Assembly (NCBI GenBank): GCA_029449245.1
Contig: JANATF010000001.1
Location: 2,852,001-2,916,000 of the forward strand
Direction: 5' to 3'
Source: Mortierella alpina
Lineage: Eukaryota; Mortierellomycota; Mortierellomycetes; Mortierellales; Mortierellaceae
DNA: 64,000 bases
Below, one piece after another: positions 36,886 to 49,266 of the stretch. How positions within the stretch are numbered: the first letter of the stretch is position 1; each line of letters opens with the position of its first letter. The translations under genes and the position numbers were made by a program. A model generated the notes under the pieces. That model was given only the letters and a program-made list of their open reading frames with translations, did no database searches and had not been told where the DNA came from.

Positions 36886-37747
36886 ATGGCCATTCCTGAG
36901 ATTAGTGCAGCCCTCAAGTTGGGTTTGCTCTTGACGTTGTTATTTTTATCCTAGGCATGGTGTCCCTGATTTCGCTGTCCAAAAGTGTCACCACTGTGTA
37001 GGTCCTTACGTATTGTCCATGGCAAGGTAGAGTAGAGCAACGATGTCTCAAAGTATCGCTTACTAACAGAAGAGGCACTCGCTGTCCCAATGAGCGTAGA
37101 AATGGGATTTGTTCGCTTTTCTTTGCCTTTAATTCAAACAGCAAAGGGGCGTGCGATTTCTCAATCACGTCAGGGTAGGCACGATGTAGAAAGAGAACTA
37201 AGGCGAAGGAGAAAAGAAGCAAGCACAGGTCTGAACGCTGCTATCCTACCTTGCACTCAATAGAGCTCTCATCGTTGTTGCCGCGGTGGCTCAGTTCGCA
37301 ATGGACTTGATGACCTGGAAAAGCAGCGAGAACTACAAGAGACGCAACACGTCTGTTGCTGTATGTATTGCATGAAGGTTTCTTTTGTCAAGGCTAGAGA
37401 TTTCTCCATGCACACATACTAATAAGCAACTTCTAGGCTATTGTCCTCGCTATAACAATGAGTCTCCTCTCTTTCAGCGCAACTGCAGTCATCGACCTCG
37501 GCATTAAAAAAACTTGCCAAAACATAGTGGGGTGCCACAGTGGTAAGGCAAACTTCTTTTACAGGTTCTTATGCGGCATACCTCTCGATGTTATGAGCGC
37601 ACGCACTAACGTGATTCACTGTACATAGTCGATCAGGTCCGCAACAACGACATTTTAGCCGGCACTGTGTGCTCCGCTCTTGCGGGCGCCTGTTTTGTCA
37701 TTTACGCCATCAGGGAGTACTTGTATTACTGCCGCCGCCAGACGTAA
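36886..37747 (+). CDS. Small multi-exon membrane protein, unassigned
   Basis: The exons are short but splice cleanly. Exon segments read MVSLISLSKSVTTV, then ALIVVAAVAQFAMDLMTW with NYKRRNTSVA, then AIVLAITMSLLSFSATAVID with two cysteines (TCQNIVGCHS), and finally VDQVRNNDILAGTVCSALAG plus a last helix ending YYCRRQT. Donor and acceptor phases match at three introns (about 37001-37262, 37375-37437 and 37543-37628). The protein has about 126 residues with three clear transmembrane helices and a basic C-terminus. The start is uncertain. The ATG at 36886 (MAIPEISAALKLG, good context gccATGg) needs a 32-nt intron, which is very short; the ATG at 36957 needs none. I do not recognise the family. 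A fungal MARVEL-like or cortical small membrane protein is possible. Confidence 0.6.
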
Positions 37748-37998
37748 AAGGTAACAACGCTGTCGTTTACAAAGATCTCAGCTCACTACACTACCGCCTT
37801 TATCACTGACCCCCCTTGTTCTTCTTCTCTCATGGTAGTTTGCTATAACTTCCTGCCAAGCAGCTCCTTCAGGCCTTATCAGACCTCAACACGTATACTC
37901 GCTTCCACACACGGTTGTTCACGAAACTCAGTGGCAAAAGCCTGTGAGTAGATTGGTTTATGTTTTTCCTGGAAGAAGCAAAATAAAGAACCCAGCTC

Positions 37999-39230
37999 TT
38001 AGAGCTTGAGCAAGAGTTTTCCGGTCGTTTTGCGACCCTCCAGATCGTCATGCGCTTGCTTCACATCCTGGATAGGGTAAACCTTATGGATCGCAAAGTC
38101 GAGCTTGCCCTGCGCTACAAGCTGGAGCAACTCTGAGCTGAGAGCGTCAAACTCCTCCCGGGTGGTGATGTACTGGAACAAGGTCGTGCGCATCAACCGA
38201 ATGTTCTTCTCGGCCAGACGCATAATATTCACAGGTGGGACAGCACCGCTGGCATTTCCGAACGAGATTACGGTACCTAGGCGGCGAACCACCTTCAAGC
38301 TCACGTCAAAGGTTGATTTGCCCACACCGTCAAACACAACCTGGACGCCCTTGTTTCCTGTGAGTTCGTTCACCTTCTCGACCAAGGCATCATATCCGGT
38401 CGAGTAGTCCACCACGTAATCTGCTCCGTTCTTCTTGGCAAGCTCTGCCTTTGCGGCGGTGGAGGTGGTTCCAATGACATTGGCGCCAAGATACTTACAC
38501 ATCTGGCAGAGTAGAAGACCCACCCCACCTGCAGCCGCGTGGATGAGGACCCAGTCACCCTTCTCGACCTTGTAGGCCTGGCGCACCAAGGACCAGGCAG
38601 TCAGGCCCTGGATAAGGAGAGCAGCGCCCTAAGAAATAAGATCAGAGAGCAAGAGGTGGTTAGTCTATTCGATCTCTATCGAGTTCCCACGGTCCGCGCG
38701 CTTATTTATGATATGCAGATTAGTAATACCTCTTCTAGTGTCACAGCATCTGGCAGCTTTGCAAGCGAAAGGGTGGACACGGCATCATATTCTGCGTAAC
38801 TTCCGGGTCCCATGAAGGCAACACGATCTCCAACCTTGAAGTTGCCCTTGGCCTCCGGGCCGACCTCGACGATCTCACCTGCACCTTCCCGTCCGACGAT
38901 GAAGGGCATGGTTTGGGGGTAAAGTCCCGAGCGCTGGTAGGTGTCGATAAAGTTGATACCTGCGTAGGCGACCTTGACCAAGACCTCATCGGGCTTGGGG
39001 CTGGGCTTGGGGACCTCTACGTAGGCAAGGACGGAGCTATCACCGTGCTGGGGAATCTGGACGGCATGCATGGTGGAGGACATCGGTCGTAAAAAAGAAA
39101 CGTGTGCGAATCGATTCGTTGGAAGAGTGAATGGCGTTGCAGCTGGGCGCGAGATGCAGAGAAGACTGGGGCGAGAGAGGCCGTTTACGAGGGTGGAGAG
39201 TTGGCGGAGTGCTGGAGAGAAGCGGAGCAT
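37999..39230 (-). CDS. NADPH:quinone oxidoreductase (zeta-crystallin / Zta1 type)
   Basis: A medium-chain dehydrogenase/reductase in two exons split near 38630-38728. The N-terminal GroES-like domain contains VKVAYAGINFIDTYQRSGLY and IVGREGAGEIVEVG. The nucleotide-binding domain contains WVLIHAAAGGVGLLLCQMCK, with the AAAGGVG NADPH loop. The protein ends KTTGKLLLKL, the usual end for this group. No zinc ligands are seen, as expected for quinone reductases. It would reduce quinones with NADPH, in one-electron steps if it behaves like zeta-crystallin. The first 50 residues (MLRFSPALRQLSTLVNGLSR onward) are basic, hydroxylated and lack acids, like a mitochondrial presequence. The conserved domain begins at the in-frame MSSTMHAVQIP, the usual start of cytosolic forms. 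It is convergent with the small membrane-protein gene. Confidence 0.93.
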
Positions 39231-39699
39231 TTGACAAACAAGATGAGCTACAAATGCGGTGTTCCTTTATTGAAATTCAAAAGTACCTCTTGTCGAATGT
39301 CAATCTGATCTGATTTGTCATTCCGCGCCGTTTCGTCTTTGTTCGCGTGCTCCAAACAAAGCACGCGATCGCTAGTCTACAGTATACATCCATGGCATGC
39401 TACTGTAGCAGCCGTCCCTCGATGATATCTTCGCATCGAGTTTGACGAGAAAGGCGCGATCCAAGAGGAGGTGAAGCGTTTCTCTCACCTGTGGTGCACG
39501 GAGGAGCGCCTTGGCTGCTCTGAGAAGCGAAGCGGCTGCACGTGAGGACCAAGCTCGAATTCCAATTTGACTGTCCACACGCTTGCCATTCCCATGCCGA
39601 CCGCCAACTCGACTCTCCTTACTCCGCTCGGCCCTTCGACAAGAACTCACCATGGCAAGAGATGCAGAACACACACACACACGGACATGCACTTGGAAC
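39231..39699. promoter_or_regulatory. Divergent promoter region of quinone reductase and Swf1 genes
   Basis: A 469-bp interval between outward-facing genes. A short CA repeat at about 39669-39682 lies just before the proposed Swf1 start. Nothing else stands out. Confidence 0.35.
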
Positions 39700-41694
39700 A
39701 TGGGACACTCAGTGCCACGGACACTGACACCTGTAGCTTGAATCTCATTTGCCACAACAGGGGCTGCTAGCAATCCTCGCCATCTACATCTCCTTCATCC
39801 TCCTGCTCGTCTTCATCCTGCTGTTCGGGCCAAGCCCGCGCTTCAGGTACGGCACTCTCACCTCTCCAGTGATGCAACGTATGTCCTTTCAAGTATCATG
39901 CAATGAACACCAACTCACGTCCGGAATTGTCTGCCTCTGGGCCACTCTGCAAAACACCTGTAGGTTCGGCATCGTCGGGAAGACACATGTCTTTATCACG
40001 GACACGCTATGGACTTATCTTGGGTAGGGCATTCACTTGGCGATACTATTGGCGCTATGGAAACAAAGGTACTGGGCCATTCTCAACAAGATGTTGACAC
40101 TAAGCTTCAATGCGGCAAATAGGAGAGCCATGAGCAAAGTCATGGGAGAAGGTTCCTTGACAAAATGCCACGGCTGCTGGTCATATTTGTCTGAGCAAAG
40201 AAATCCGTCGTTGCAGCTCCTCTATCTATTCTTCATCACAGGAAGTATTGGTGTCTTCATGTCTTGTGGATATGATCTCCTGGACTATACGACACTTTCC
40301 CCCATCCACAAGCAGTAAGTAGTTGTTGATTAGAAATTTGCATGTGTTACAAGAGCCTGGCAATTCACGCTGACATGCATCCTTTCGTTGCTATAGGATT
40401 GCCATTCCAGTCGTGATCGCCTTTACCTACGCATGCTTCTTTATTGCCTCATCTGTTGGCCCTGGAGCAATCAATGCGAACAACGTGAAGCAAGCCCTGG
40501 AGGTTTATTCTTATGACCACCTTCTGTTTGATCCGAAAATTTGCGGCACCTGCAAGATTCAAAAGTACGTGCCTGATGGCAAGACTCCATTCATCAAACG
40601 ATGCGCAAATTGTACTATTGAATGGTCTATTTAACGCTTAAGTTTTGTTCCACAGGCCTGCAAGATCAAAGCATTGCTCTCTCTGTAACATGTGTGTTGC
40701 AAGATCAGATCACCATTGTACGTCGAGGTTTCTCTTACAAACACATCGGAGCCATTGAGGAGTTTTCGTAGTTGTGATACTAATGATCTCATACGGTTCC
40801 TCATGATGCATAGGCGGTTGGATCAATCAGTGCGTGGGACACAGGAACCACCGCCACTTTATAGTGTTCCTGTACAGCGCAGTGCAGGTCTGCTGGTACG
40901 GCACTTTCCTTATCTTTCATGTTTTCACCTCTCGCATGTACGACTCGCCCATGTACAAGTTTTTGGTGGCCACAAAGCGCTGGGATCAGCTGGGACCTTT
41001 CCGCACATATCATATCTTTATCGTAAGTGAATCGCGTATCGTGGAAATGGGGCCAGCGAGGAAGCGAGCAATATTGCAATAGTCGATTGAATTGCTGCTT
41101 TGTTCCATCGCTCTCTAGTACCAAATGCAAACGGACAAGTCTTTGGGCGCTCTGGGTGTATTTGCAGCATTAGCTGGACTCGTCGTCTTTATTTTCTTTG
41201 TATATAACCTGTATCTCGTTGCGACCGGAGTGACAACGAATGAGTCCTTCAAGTGGGAAGACGTGGGTGAGATGATCTACAGACGCGAGTTGGTCGAGGT
41301 GACTGAGGTGGATGCGGCTGGAGCACCCATTGGACCCAAGCAGTACGAACAGCGGGATCGCCGTCATCCAAGTCACCCAAAGTACGTGGCGCCCCCTCCA
41401 CCTGCCCAGCAACCAGGGCAGCAGCAGCAGCAGCAGAAGCAGCAGCACGCACAACCCTCTGGCCAGGGAGCTAAGACGCGTCAGATCAGGGTGATGGAGC
41501 GCGTCATCTCCAAGATGAAAGAGATCGACAACATCTATGACCAAGGAGTGCGAGCCAACATTAGCTCGATCCTGTGGCCACCCGTGCTCGATGGGCCCCA
41601 TGCAGGGCATGGGCTGCCTCGGCCAAGCACAGCAGGGCGAGGAACGCATCGCTCGATCCAGGAGCGCGTCAGGAAGAGCAAGAAGGGTGCGTAA
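39700..41694 (+). CDS. SWF1: DHHC palmitoyltransferase, Swf1/ZDHHC4 type
   Basis: An ER-membrane protein S-acyltransferase that attaches palmitate to cysteines of SNAREs and similar proteins. The proposed first exon is only MGHS (39700-39711), followed by a 49-nt intron and the first helix, [20 protein letters not shown], ending in the Swf1-like FGPSPRFR. The cysteine-rich domain is assembled from exons as [34 protein letters not shown] and [16 protein letters not shown]. This gives the catalytic DHHC, whose Cys codon is divided by a phase-1 intron. Further helices follow, then the TTxE motif ([11 protein letters not shown]), a Pro/Gln-rich tail and a basic C-terminus. At least seven introns are present. 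The family is certain. The Swf1 subgroup rests on the N-terminal PSPRFR, the KPARSKHC context and the layout. The tiny first exon is less certain. Confidence 0.85.
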
Positions 41695-41931
41695 TTTAGA
41701 TCATATAACTTGTTTCAACGCCCCAAATTGGAGTATTTTTGTCCCTTGCTTCCCATGTGCACTGTGTTACTTGGTTCTCTCCACAGGCTTCTGTATATTA
41801 TTGCAATCCCATCTGCATCCTTCGTCACCATCCTTCTTTCCTTCTTTCCTTCTTTTCTTTTTTCCTTCGTTCCGCTCCTTCTCTCGTCTTCTCTTCCCTT
41901 TGCCTTTCATTCGTCATATACCCACATACAC

Positions 41932-44900
41932 ATGGACCCAGCACTCTCCAGCATTTGCGGCAGCAGCGAGGATCACCACTCTTACAAGACCACAGACCCA
42001 GGAATTAACAACTCGGTGGCAGCAAATGCAGCTACGCCCGACCCAGTACCATCAGCACCTCAGCATGATCTTCCGCCTGTCGAGAGAAGGGCCGTCGATT
42101 CAGAGAAATCTCGTCCAACTCCTCCATTACCCATCAAAGAGGAAGTCATGCCAGCACAACCGAGAGCCGCACAAGACTCTGAAGACCCTAATTCGTCTTC
42201 AGACTCCATCCTCGACACCGCCGTGCGTTTTCTTGCCAGCAGGGACGATCGGGAGCGAGCCATCGCCGCTACAATGATAGGACTCATCGTGGTGCGATAC
42301 AGTCTGCTCTCGCTCTTGAACTGGACCACGATCTTGGTGGCCGTGCTTAGCATGGGTCTCGGCGGGTTCGTGGTCGCATTCTACCTACTGGCCGCTCCTG
42401 AAACCACCAGGTTAAAACGCGCCTCGGCCATCGCCAACTTTGGGAAGCATCACGATCAGCGGTTCGAGATCGTCGACGGTGTGCCTTCATGGCCAACGGT
42501 ATCGCAAAAGGTAGACGTGAAAACACTATGGAGCGCAACCTCCTGGTTTTCTTTTTTGTTCAGGAGGGATGACGATATCAACGTTGAACAGGCGATCTTA
42601 AACAACCACAATTGCTCCAATAGGACGATTCAGTGCCTGAGAGCGCCTCCTTAGCCGTGGGCAAGACTGTCGATCTCCAACGCGTCAACATCTCACCGGA
42701 AATTGATCCCGTTGTCGAGGAAATGATCTCGTACACCTTGCGGGATTTTGTGAACGTCCCCGTGGGCCTGGTCTCTGTTGGACAGCACAACGTCCCGCTC
42801 CGAGCATCGTTGGTGGCCATGGCCATGAATCTCTCCAGCAGACTGACCAACATGCGGCTGCCAGAGACAGCTCTGTTGGCAGTGTTCGGGCTGCAGAACA
42901 ACTTTATCGTGCATCTGGTAGGGGATATCAACATTCACAAACATCCTGAGCCTCACGAGAAATGATGCGCTGTTGCACAACCATGCACTTACACCGGATT
43001 TGTGTTCGCATGCACCCACATGCTCTCTCTCTATCATAGCGTGCATATCGCGAGCTGCGTGCCAGTCGGATGCCGATAGAACAGTATGTCTCGACCCATG
43101 CGAACCCAGACTCGGTCCTTGGCAGATGTTATCACAAGGAGGAAAGGCTCAAGCAGTTTAGGAGCACAGCCAAGGCGGTCTGTCAGGCATTGGTGTCCAA
43201 GAATGATCAGCAATCAGTCTCTTTATTTGCTGTAATGCAGGAAATCATGGCCACCCACGTCTTGGAGTCAACACTGGAGCACGTTTGCGACCCGGACTAC
43301 ATTAACCTGTCCATCATCGACTACTTTGAATCATCTGCAAACGACTCTAAGGCTACCCCTGATGGCGCAGGGAACGACCACAAGGGATCAACTTCGGGAG
43401 GCAAAGCTAAAGGAGCCGCTACAAAGACCGAGGAGCCGGCTATCAGTGCTCTAGCAGATTCGATTTTGATGAACGCAGCGCATCTGATGGATAAGACCTC
43501 CTCATTGCAGAAGCAAGGCTCCACTTCCGACCTCAATACACCCGTCAGCACATCTACACCTCGACCGGAATTTACGCCTTCTCAACCAATGTCACCCTCC
43601 TCAGCGTTTGATGAAGTCAATGCATTCGACCGTCTGGCAGCGAACGAGGCAACAAAGATCCCACCTACCGTCACATTGAAGCAGGTGCTCATCCACAAAG
43701 GCGACCACATCGATCTTTATCAGGAATTCATGGCCTATCTCCAGGTCTGGGACGCAATGGATCTGGTACAGTTCTGGCTGATGATTGACATCTTTCACCG
43801 CCAGATTGAGCAAGGGACGCTCTCAGACTTGGATGACCTTCGACGAGAGGCTGCCAGTATCTTTGAGAGTTACTGCGGACCGGATCAGGATCAAAATGTG
43901 GCCGGGATCCGGGATGCCCATGGTGGGGCACTTTTGAAAAACATCAAGAAAAAGATTCAGCGGGATCCCGCACAGTGTTTCGTTGAGGCTCAAGAGTGGG
44001 CCTTGCACATACTTGAGTCCCAGTACTGGATGCCGTTCGAGATCAAAAAGGAGAACGAGACACTGACAAAGAAAGGGAGTGAGAGCTCACTGACGCACGA
44101 GTCGGCACCGTCTGCTCCCAGCACAAAGACGACTACTACCGTCCTCACTAACGGATCTTCTCCGCAGGAAGGTGCTTTGCCGGATATTCAGCTGCATTCA
44201 ACGGAAAGCCATTCACCCCCGCTCTTGTCCGTGACGATCCCACCCACGAGCACCCACACCTTCACCGAGAGTGCCGCCGCCAAATCTCCCACAAGTCCAG
44301 CGTCGGTATCTCGTCCTGTTGTCCAAGTAATTTACATATCGGACATGGTCAATCGCCGACCCAAGACACTGATGTCGAACGCAGACTTGAGCTATATGAT
44401 CGAGGTTCAGACAGAAAGCGGTCAGGGATGGATGATCACTAGGACATTCCAGCAACTTGAGCAGCTTCAGGCGGCATTGGTGCAGCAGTTTCCCGTCGTG
44501 CAGCGGACCGTGTTCCCAAGATGGAGACTCCAGCCCAGCGACAAGGTTTGCAATGGCCTCCAGAACTTTATGGGATCCATGCTTGCCATTCCCGAGGTTA
44601 GCGAATCCTCAAAACTAGCTTGGTTCTTGAGCAAGGAGTACGACCAAACCCCACAGGAGTCTTCTTCAGCTTCAGCAACCAGCTTATCTTCAGGATTGGC
44701 TTCTACGTTTTCTTTAGCCAACACAGAGCAAAACATGACCGCATTGGGACAGTCGGCTGCTCAGGGCGCCAAGACGGCACTGCGTCAAGCCAGCGAGGCC
44801 TCATTGACCGCAGGACGGTTCTTCAAGTCTCTTGGTGCAGCGGTCGGAGGTAGCGTCAGCAGCCCACAGCTCTTGCCCGAGGATCGTACTAGCTCGAGGG

Positions 44901-46327
44901 GATCGTTCGAAAGTATCAGGAGCGTTCGAAGTGTGAGCAGCACCTTGACCCTGTCAGAGCAAAACCAACAGCATCAACAGCAGCCATTCAATCCTATCCA
45001 TGGAAATGGAGTGGGCAATTGCTCCACCTCTTCGTCTCTGTCCCAAGCCTCCCGACCACTTGATGGTGCTTCAGATCGCCATGTGCGGATGTCATCCTCG
45101 AGCGATCACCCTCGTGTCCACCACAGGGCTGCAGAGAATCAGGGTCCGTCTCCAGTGCCGACAGCCACAGCACAACGGCAAGATGGCGAAGTGAATGCGT
45201 CGACTCCAGCACAGTCTAACGGTTCAAACCAGAGCGCAATAGGTCTTGGACTCCATTCTCAGAATGTACCGATGACGTACGGCCAGAACAGACAAAGTCT
45301 CCAACTTCAAACGTTGCCCTCGTCCCCAGCATCCACAACCGCGCCGGCGTTCCCCCCGACAGCACCCACAACAATAACAGCATCCGATAGTACAGCAGTG
45401 ACCACAGGAGCGTCCACGATCATTTCATCGCAGCAGCAGCAGCCTCTTCAGCCCAAAAAGTCTCCAAAGATTTCACTACTCTCCAACGACGAGCTGGACT
45501 TGTTGATCGAAACTTCGTTCACAGTACTAGAGGACATGATGGATTTCTCCAAAGGCCAGTCCATTCGACGAATGACCTTTGGCATGCTCCGAGAGCTGGT
45601 TCGTAAATCATATCGGGTCGCCATCAACGAAAGCTTTTCTGCCTGGGTTGAACAAAACTCGAGTCATGAAAAGGCCGTCGAGATGGTCAAATGGATGAAG
45701 GACGACTTTTTCTGGCCCAATGGAGAATGGCCCACTGTTCCTGCCCCCGCCCCCACCCCTTCTCCTTCTCGCTCTCCTGCTCCCCCAACTTCTTCTAACG
45801 TCCAATTGAGATCAGGATCAGTATCGGTCGCTAAGAGATCCTCAGCATCGTCCTTGGCCTCTTCTCAATCCACAGTTGTCGCGGACGAAAAGAAGGATCT
45901 CCTTCACGTCGGAGACGACCTCTACGAAGTGGGCTCGGACGGGATCGCAGTCAAGGTCCCTCATCCGACAACGATCCCACCCACCGCAACAACGACCACC
46001 ACCGCCGCGCCCACGCCGTCCACTCTGCCGTCCACTCTGCCTGCTGCGACCACCACTGCGGCAGCCGCTGCAACGACGACGACGACGACCGAGACTGTAG
46101 TCGACACGCCGATCACGAGGACCTTGGCAGAGAAGGAGGCTACGCGTGAAAAGGCGAGAGGATTGGTCAAGATGATGCTACCAGGTTCGCTGGTGACGGT
46201 CCTGGGCAGGGAGGCGGTCCTCAGGGGCTTGGTCGACGTCTTTGAGATGTTCCAGATCAAGGAACTCAACCAAGGGCTGGCATTGAGTGTCCTGGAGATG
46301 ACAGTACGTCTGATCCTGACGCGGTGA
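41932..46327 (+). CDS. Mdm1/SNX13-type PXA-RGS-PX-Nexin_C protein
   Basis: The order of domains is that of yeast Mdm1 and animal SNX13/14/25: two N-terminal membrane segments (about residues 105-150, MIGLIVVRYSLLSLLN and LVAVLSMGLGGFVVAFYLL), a PXA domain (VVEEMISYTLRDFVNV through LRAYRELRASRMPIEQYVST), an RGS-like domain (LYQEFMAYLQVWDAMDLVQF), a PX domain (MIEVQTESGQGWMITRTFQQ, RWRLQP) and a C-terminal nexin domain (RRMTFGMLRELVRKSYRVAI, then ALSVLEMTVRLILTR). These proteins anchor in the ER and tether it to vacuole/lysosome or lipid droplets through the PX domain. Introns at 42583-42623 (41 nt) and about 42919-43038 splice in phase. A Ser/Thr/Pro-rich insertion of about 130 residues lies inside the nexin C domain. 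The Met at 41932 follows a pyrimidine-rich leader; the open frame upstream is probably not translated. Confidence 0.92.
42583..42623 (+). other. 41-nt intron in the Mdm1-like gene
   Basis: Begins gttgaa and ends ccaatag. Its removal joins the exons in phase (GAC GAT ATC AAC to GAC GAT TCA GTG) between the membrane segments and the PXA domain. Retaining it runs into a stop codon shortly after the inserted segment. Confidence 0.75.
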
Positions 46328-46425
46328 AAAAAAAAAATTCCTACACTATAAAATCTCATAGATTTTGCCAATGCAGCAGCAGCAGTTATTGTACAAGTCC
46401 TTTTTCATTTTATTGTGAACGCATC

Positions 46426-49266
46426 TCATCCTCTGCGTTGAGTCACAGTCATGCCTTGGACTAAAAAGTGCGCCGGACTTGGGCTTATACTCATGGCCAT
46501 AATCGACTTGTTCATCAGTAAATCCTCGTCGTCGTCCTGCTGCAGCAGCTGTTGTTGAGCATTGTGTCGACCCAGATGCCTCAGTTCCTCATCATCTTCA
46601 TGCATCTCCTCCCCGTCCTCTTCGTCTTCTCCATATTCATCATAATCCTCCTCGTCCTCGTCCTCGTCCTCGTCATCCTCCTCATTCTCCCACTCCTGGT
46701 AGATCCCTTTCATAAAGGGAGCACTCTGTCGCAGACGATATGGGTCGAAAGGGAAAAACGTATCGAGCTCATGAGGGAGGGCTCCATTGGGTTGCCCATT
46801 ACTGCTCACGCCACTGTTATCGACTCCTCCGTTGTTCATGGCTGAAGATCCATAGCTGCGAGGAATAAAAGTCTTCTTGTTCTGCTCCAGGATCGGGTAA
46901 ATGTACATGAAGTTGAGCGAGTGAGAGAGTCGTGCGAATTGCTTGACGACGTTGTCCGAGCACATCTATATTGGGTGGGGAAAAAAAAACAATCAAAGGA
47001 GTGGGACGTTAATGCCTGGTACAAAAACCTCCCCACAGCCAGGTTGCACAAAAACAAACGAAGAGAGAGAGATATGTTACCTTCAAGGGATTCAGCCGAC
47101 TCGTGAGAATCCTCTGTAGACTGTCCAAACCGGCATGCCACTTGCGGATGGGGGCAGATCCTCTGTTGGAACCAGAAGCACCATCCATGCTTCCAACAAT
47201 CATGCCCGCGCTGTCGAAATCATCCTTATTACTTTCAGCTTTGCTCTCACCAAGGACGAGCACCCGCCAGCGGAAGCAGAAAATGTACATGAGCGCTTGA
47301 ACAACTGCGTAAAAGACTGCGTACCGCTCCGCATCCGGTACCACGCTCGATCCAGTGTCGACTTGCTCCACAATGTCGAGTGCGAATCCACCCAGCATAC
47401 TGACGACCATGCCGACCTGTCGGACATCCAAGTACTTGGCTCTGGCCACAAACGAGGACATGTAAGCGGCTGCAGCGATCCGAAGCACCTGGGGCTGTGA
47501 GTTGTCCAGAATCTGCTGGCCCAGAGTTCCAAGAAAGTAATCAGAGAAGAATGCTGATGGCGAGATGTAGTAGAAAAGCAGAAACTGGGTGTGCCGCGAT
47601 TTGAACGTGTGCAGGATGGTCTTCATGAAAATGTTGAGGAGAACAGAGAACATCTCCTGGATCTGTACAGGGGGTTGTGCTTGAGGGTCAGACAAGGCAA
47701 CATTCTGACAGTCGAGAACGTATCCCTGCAAGTAAGTGAACACCAGGAAGAGCATGCCGTCCAGTTTGTGCGTCATGGCTTTGATATTGAGAACAGCTAC
47801 ATGAGCCTCATCCGAGTCTGCACCAGAGTCCGAGTCCGAGTCCTCATCCGAATCGTCATCGGACTCTTCTTCCTCTCCATCGTCGAGGTCAAAATCGTAA
47901 ACGACTTCCGTGTCCGAATCTTCTAGCTCTTCGAGCTCCACTTGAATCTCCACCTAGCAACGTCAAGAAGAGAGTTCATTTGTTAGAAACATGTTAAAGT
48001 CATAGATATGACTATAAAAGGTCAGGGTGAATAGACCGACAGAACTTACATCGATCTGAATGATCCTATCAATGATGACACCGAGAACTTGCGTGCGGAG
48101 AACAGGTGCATACTCAAGAACCCTCAAAATGTTCTTTGCGTAGGTGATATGTCCGTTGATAGACTCACGCTTGTGAGGGAACTCTGATGCCAACAGGGGG
48201 AAGAGCGAGGTCGGGCCGGTGGGTATAAGGTCGAGAATATACTTCAAAGCCTGATGCACTCGCTCGTGCTGGCGATCCTTTGCGATGGTGGATGCGTGCT
48301 CGGCCGCTGATTTGTAACCTGTTGGAGGACGGGCCAGAAGAAAAGGACAATGCGTGAGTGATCGATCATAAAAGGAGATAGATCAGTACACTGAACAGGG
48401 GATTTCAGGAGATCCATACGCGTTGTGAGTTTCTTGACTAGCATTTCCTGGACGGGGACGACGTAGAATGCATGGGCCGAGACGACGTTGCCCAAGAACG
48501 CAATGTAGTGCTGTACAAATATGTCTTCCTGGATGGTCCAGTCAATCTGCAGCATGGCGTCGATCAAAGCCGTGCAAGACTTGTCCACAAGGGAGATGCA
48601 TTGTGAGAGAGCCTGGATCCACTGAAGCTGCTTGGCCGGTGTCAAGGGTGCTGGTTTGGTGACGGTGAGCTGGGCGATGAGCTCCTCAAAGGGGATAGGG
48701 TTTCCCTACAACGATGTGCGGATAAGAAGACGCTCCTGTGAGTTGCAGACCCTTGGATGTCCTTTCACAACGACAGCAGCACAAAGGAGGAAGAATCGAC
48801 TTTTGACTTGTCCATGACGACCATGGCATGGGACTGCTGGGCTTACCTCCTTCTTCTGACGGATAGCACTGCTGATGTACGAGGTCATCATGATCTGACC
48901 CTGGCGCTGTCGTTCGAATTCGGCGAGCTGGTCCTCGGAGATCATGGAGACAGAGACCATGGTGGGGGTTGAGATGGATCTCTTCATGGGCGACGAGGCT
49001 GCGGCAAGCAGATCTGAGCCCGAGGAGCGCTTCCTGTGGCCATGGCTGGGGTCGGCGACGGGGATGGGCGCGGGCGCAACGGCGGCCAGGTTGGTGGCAA
49101 AGCCGACCTTGGGCGAGGACACCGCAGTCGAGCTGACAGACTGCGAGACGGGCATGGGGCGTGTGCGGTGTTTGAGGATGCTGCGGGCGGGCTGGATAGT
49201 CCGGGTGGTGGTCTGGGTCGGGTGTAGGGTCGGGTCGAGGTGGCCTGGAGGAGCAGGCACGAGCAT
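46426..49266 (-). CDS. RRN3: RNA polymerase I initiation factor Rrn3/TIF-IA
   Basis: Rrn3 bridges RNA polymerase I to the promoter-bound core factor and is needed for rRNA synthesis. The HEAT-repeat core is recognisable: CISLVDKSCTALIDAMLQID, VQHYIAFLGNVVSAHAFYVV, LIPTGPTSLFPLLASEFPHK, FLLFYYISPSAFFSDYFLG, LRIAAAAYMSSFVARAKYL (a highly conserved family segment) and FFPFDPYRLRQS near the C-terminus. An acidic/serine block (about 47820-47950) and a second acidic block (about 46600-46700) match the acidic loops of the family. At least five introns are present. The N-terminal 90 residues are variable and Ser/Pro-rich. I chose the Met at 49266 because upstream sequence in the same frame is translated GA/CT repeat. 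It is convergent with the Mdm1-like gene, with 98 bp between stops. Confidence 0.9.
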
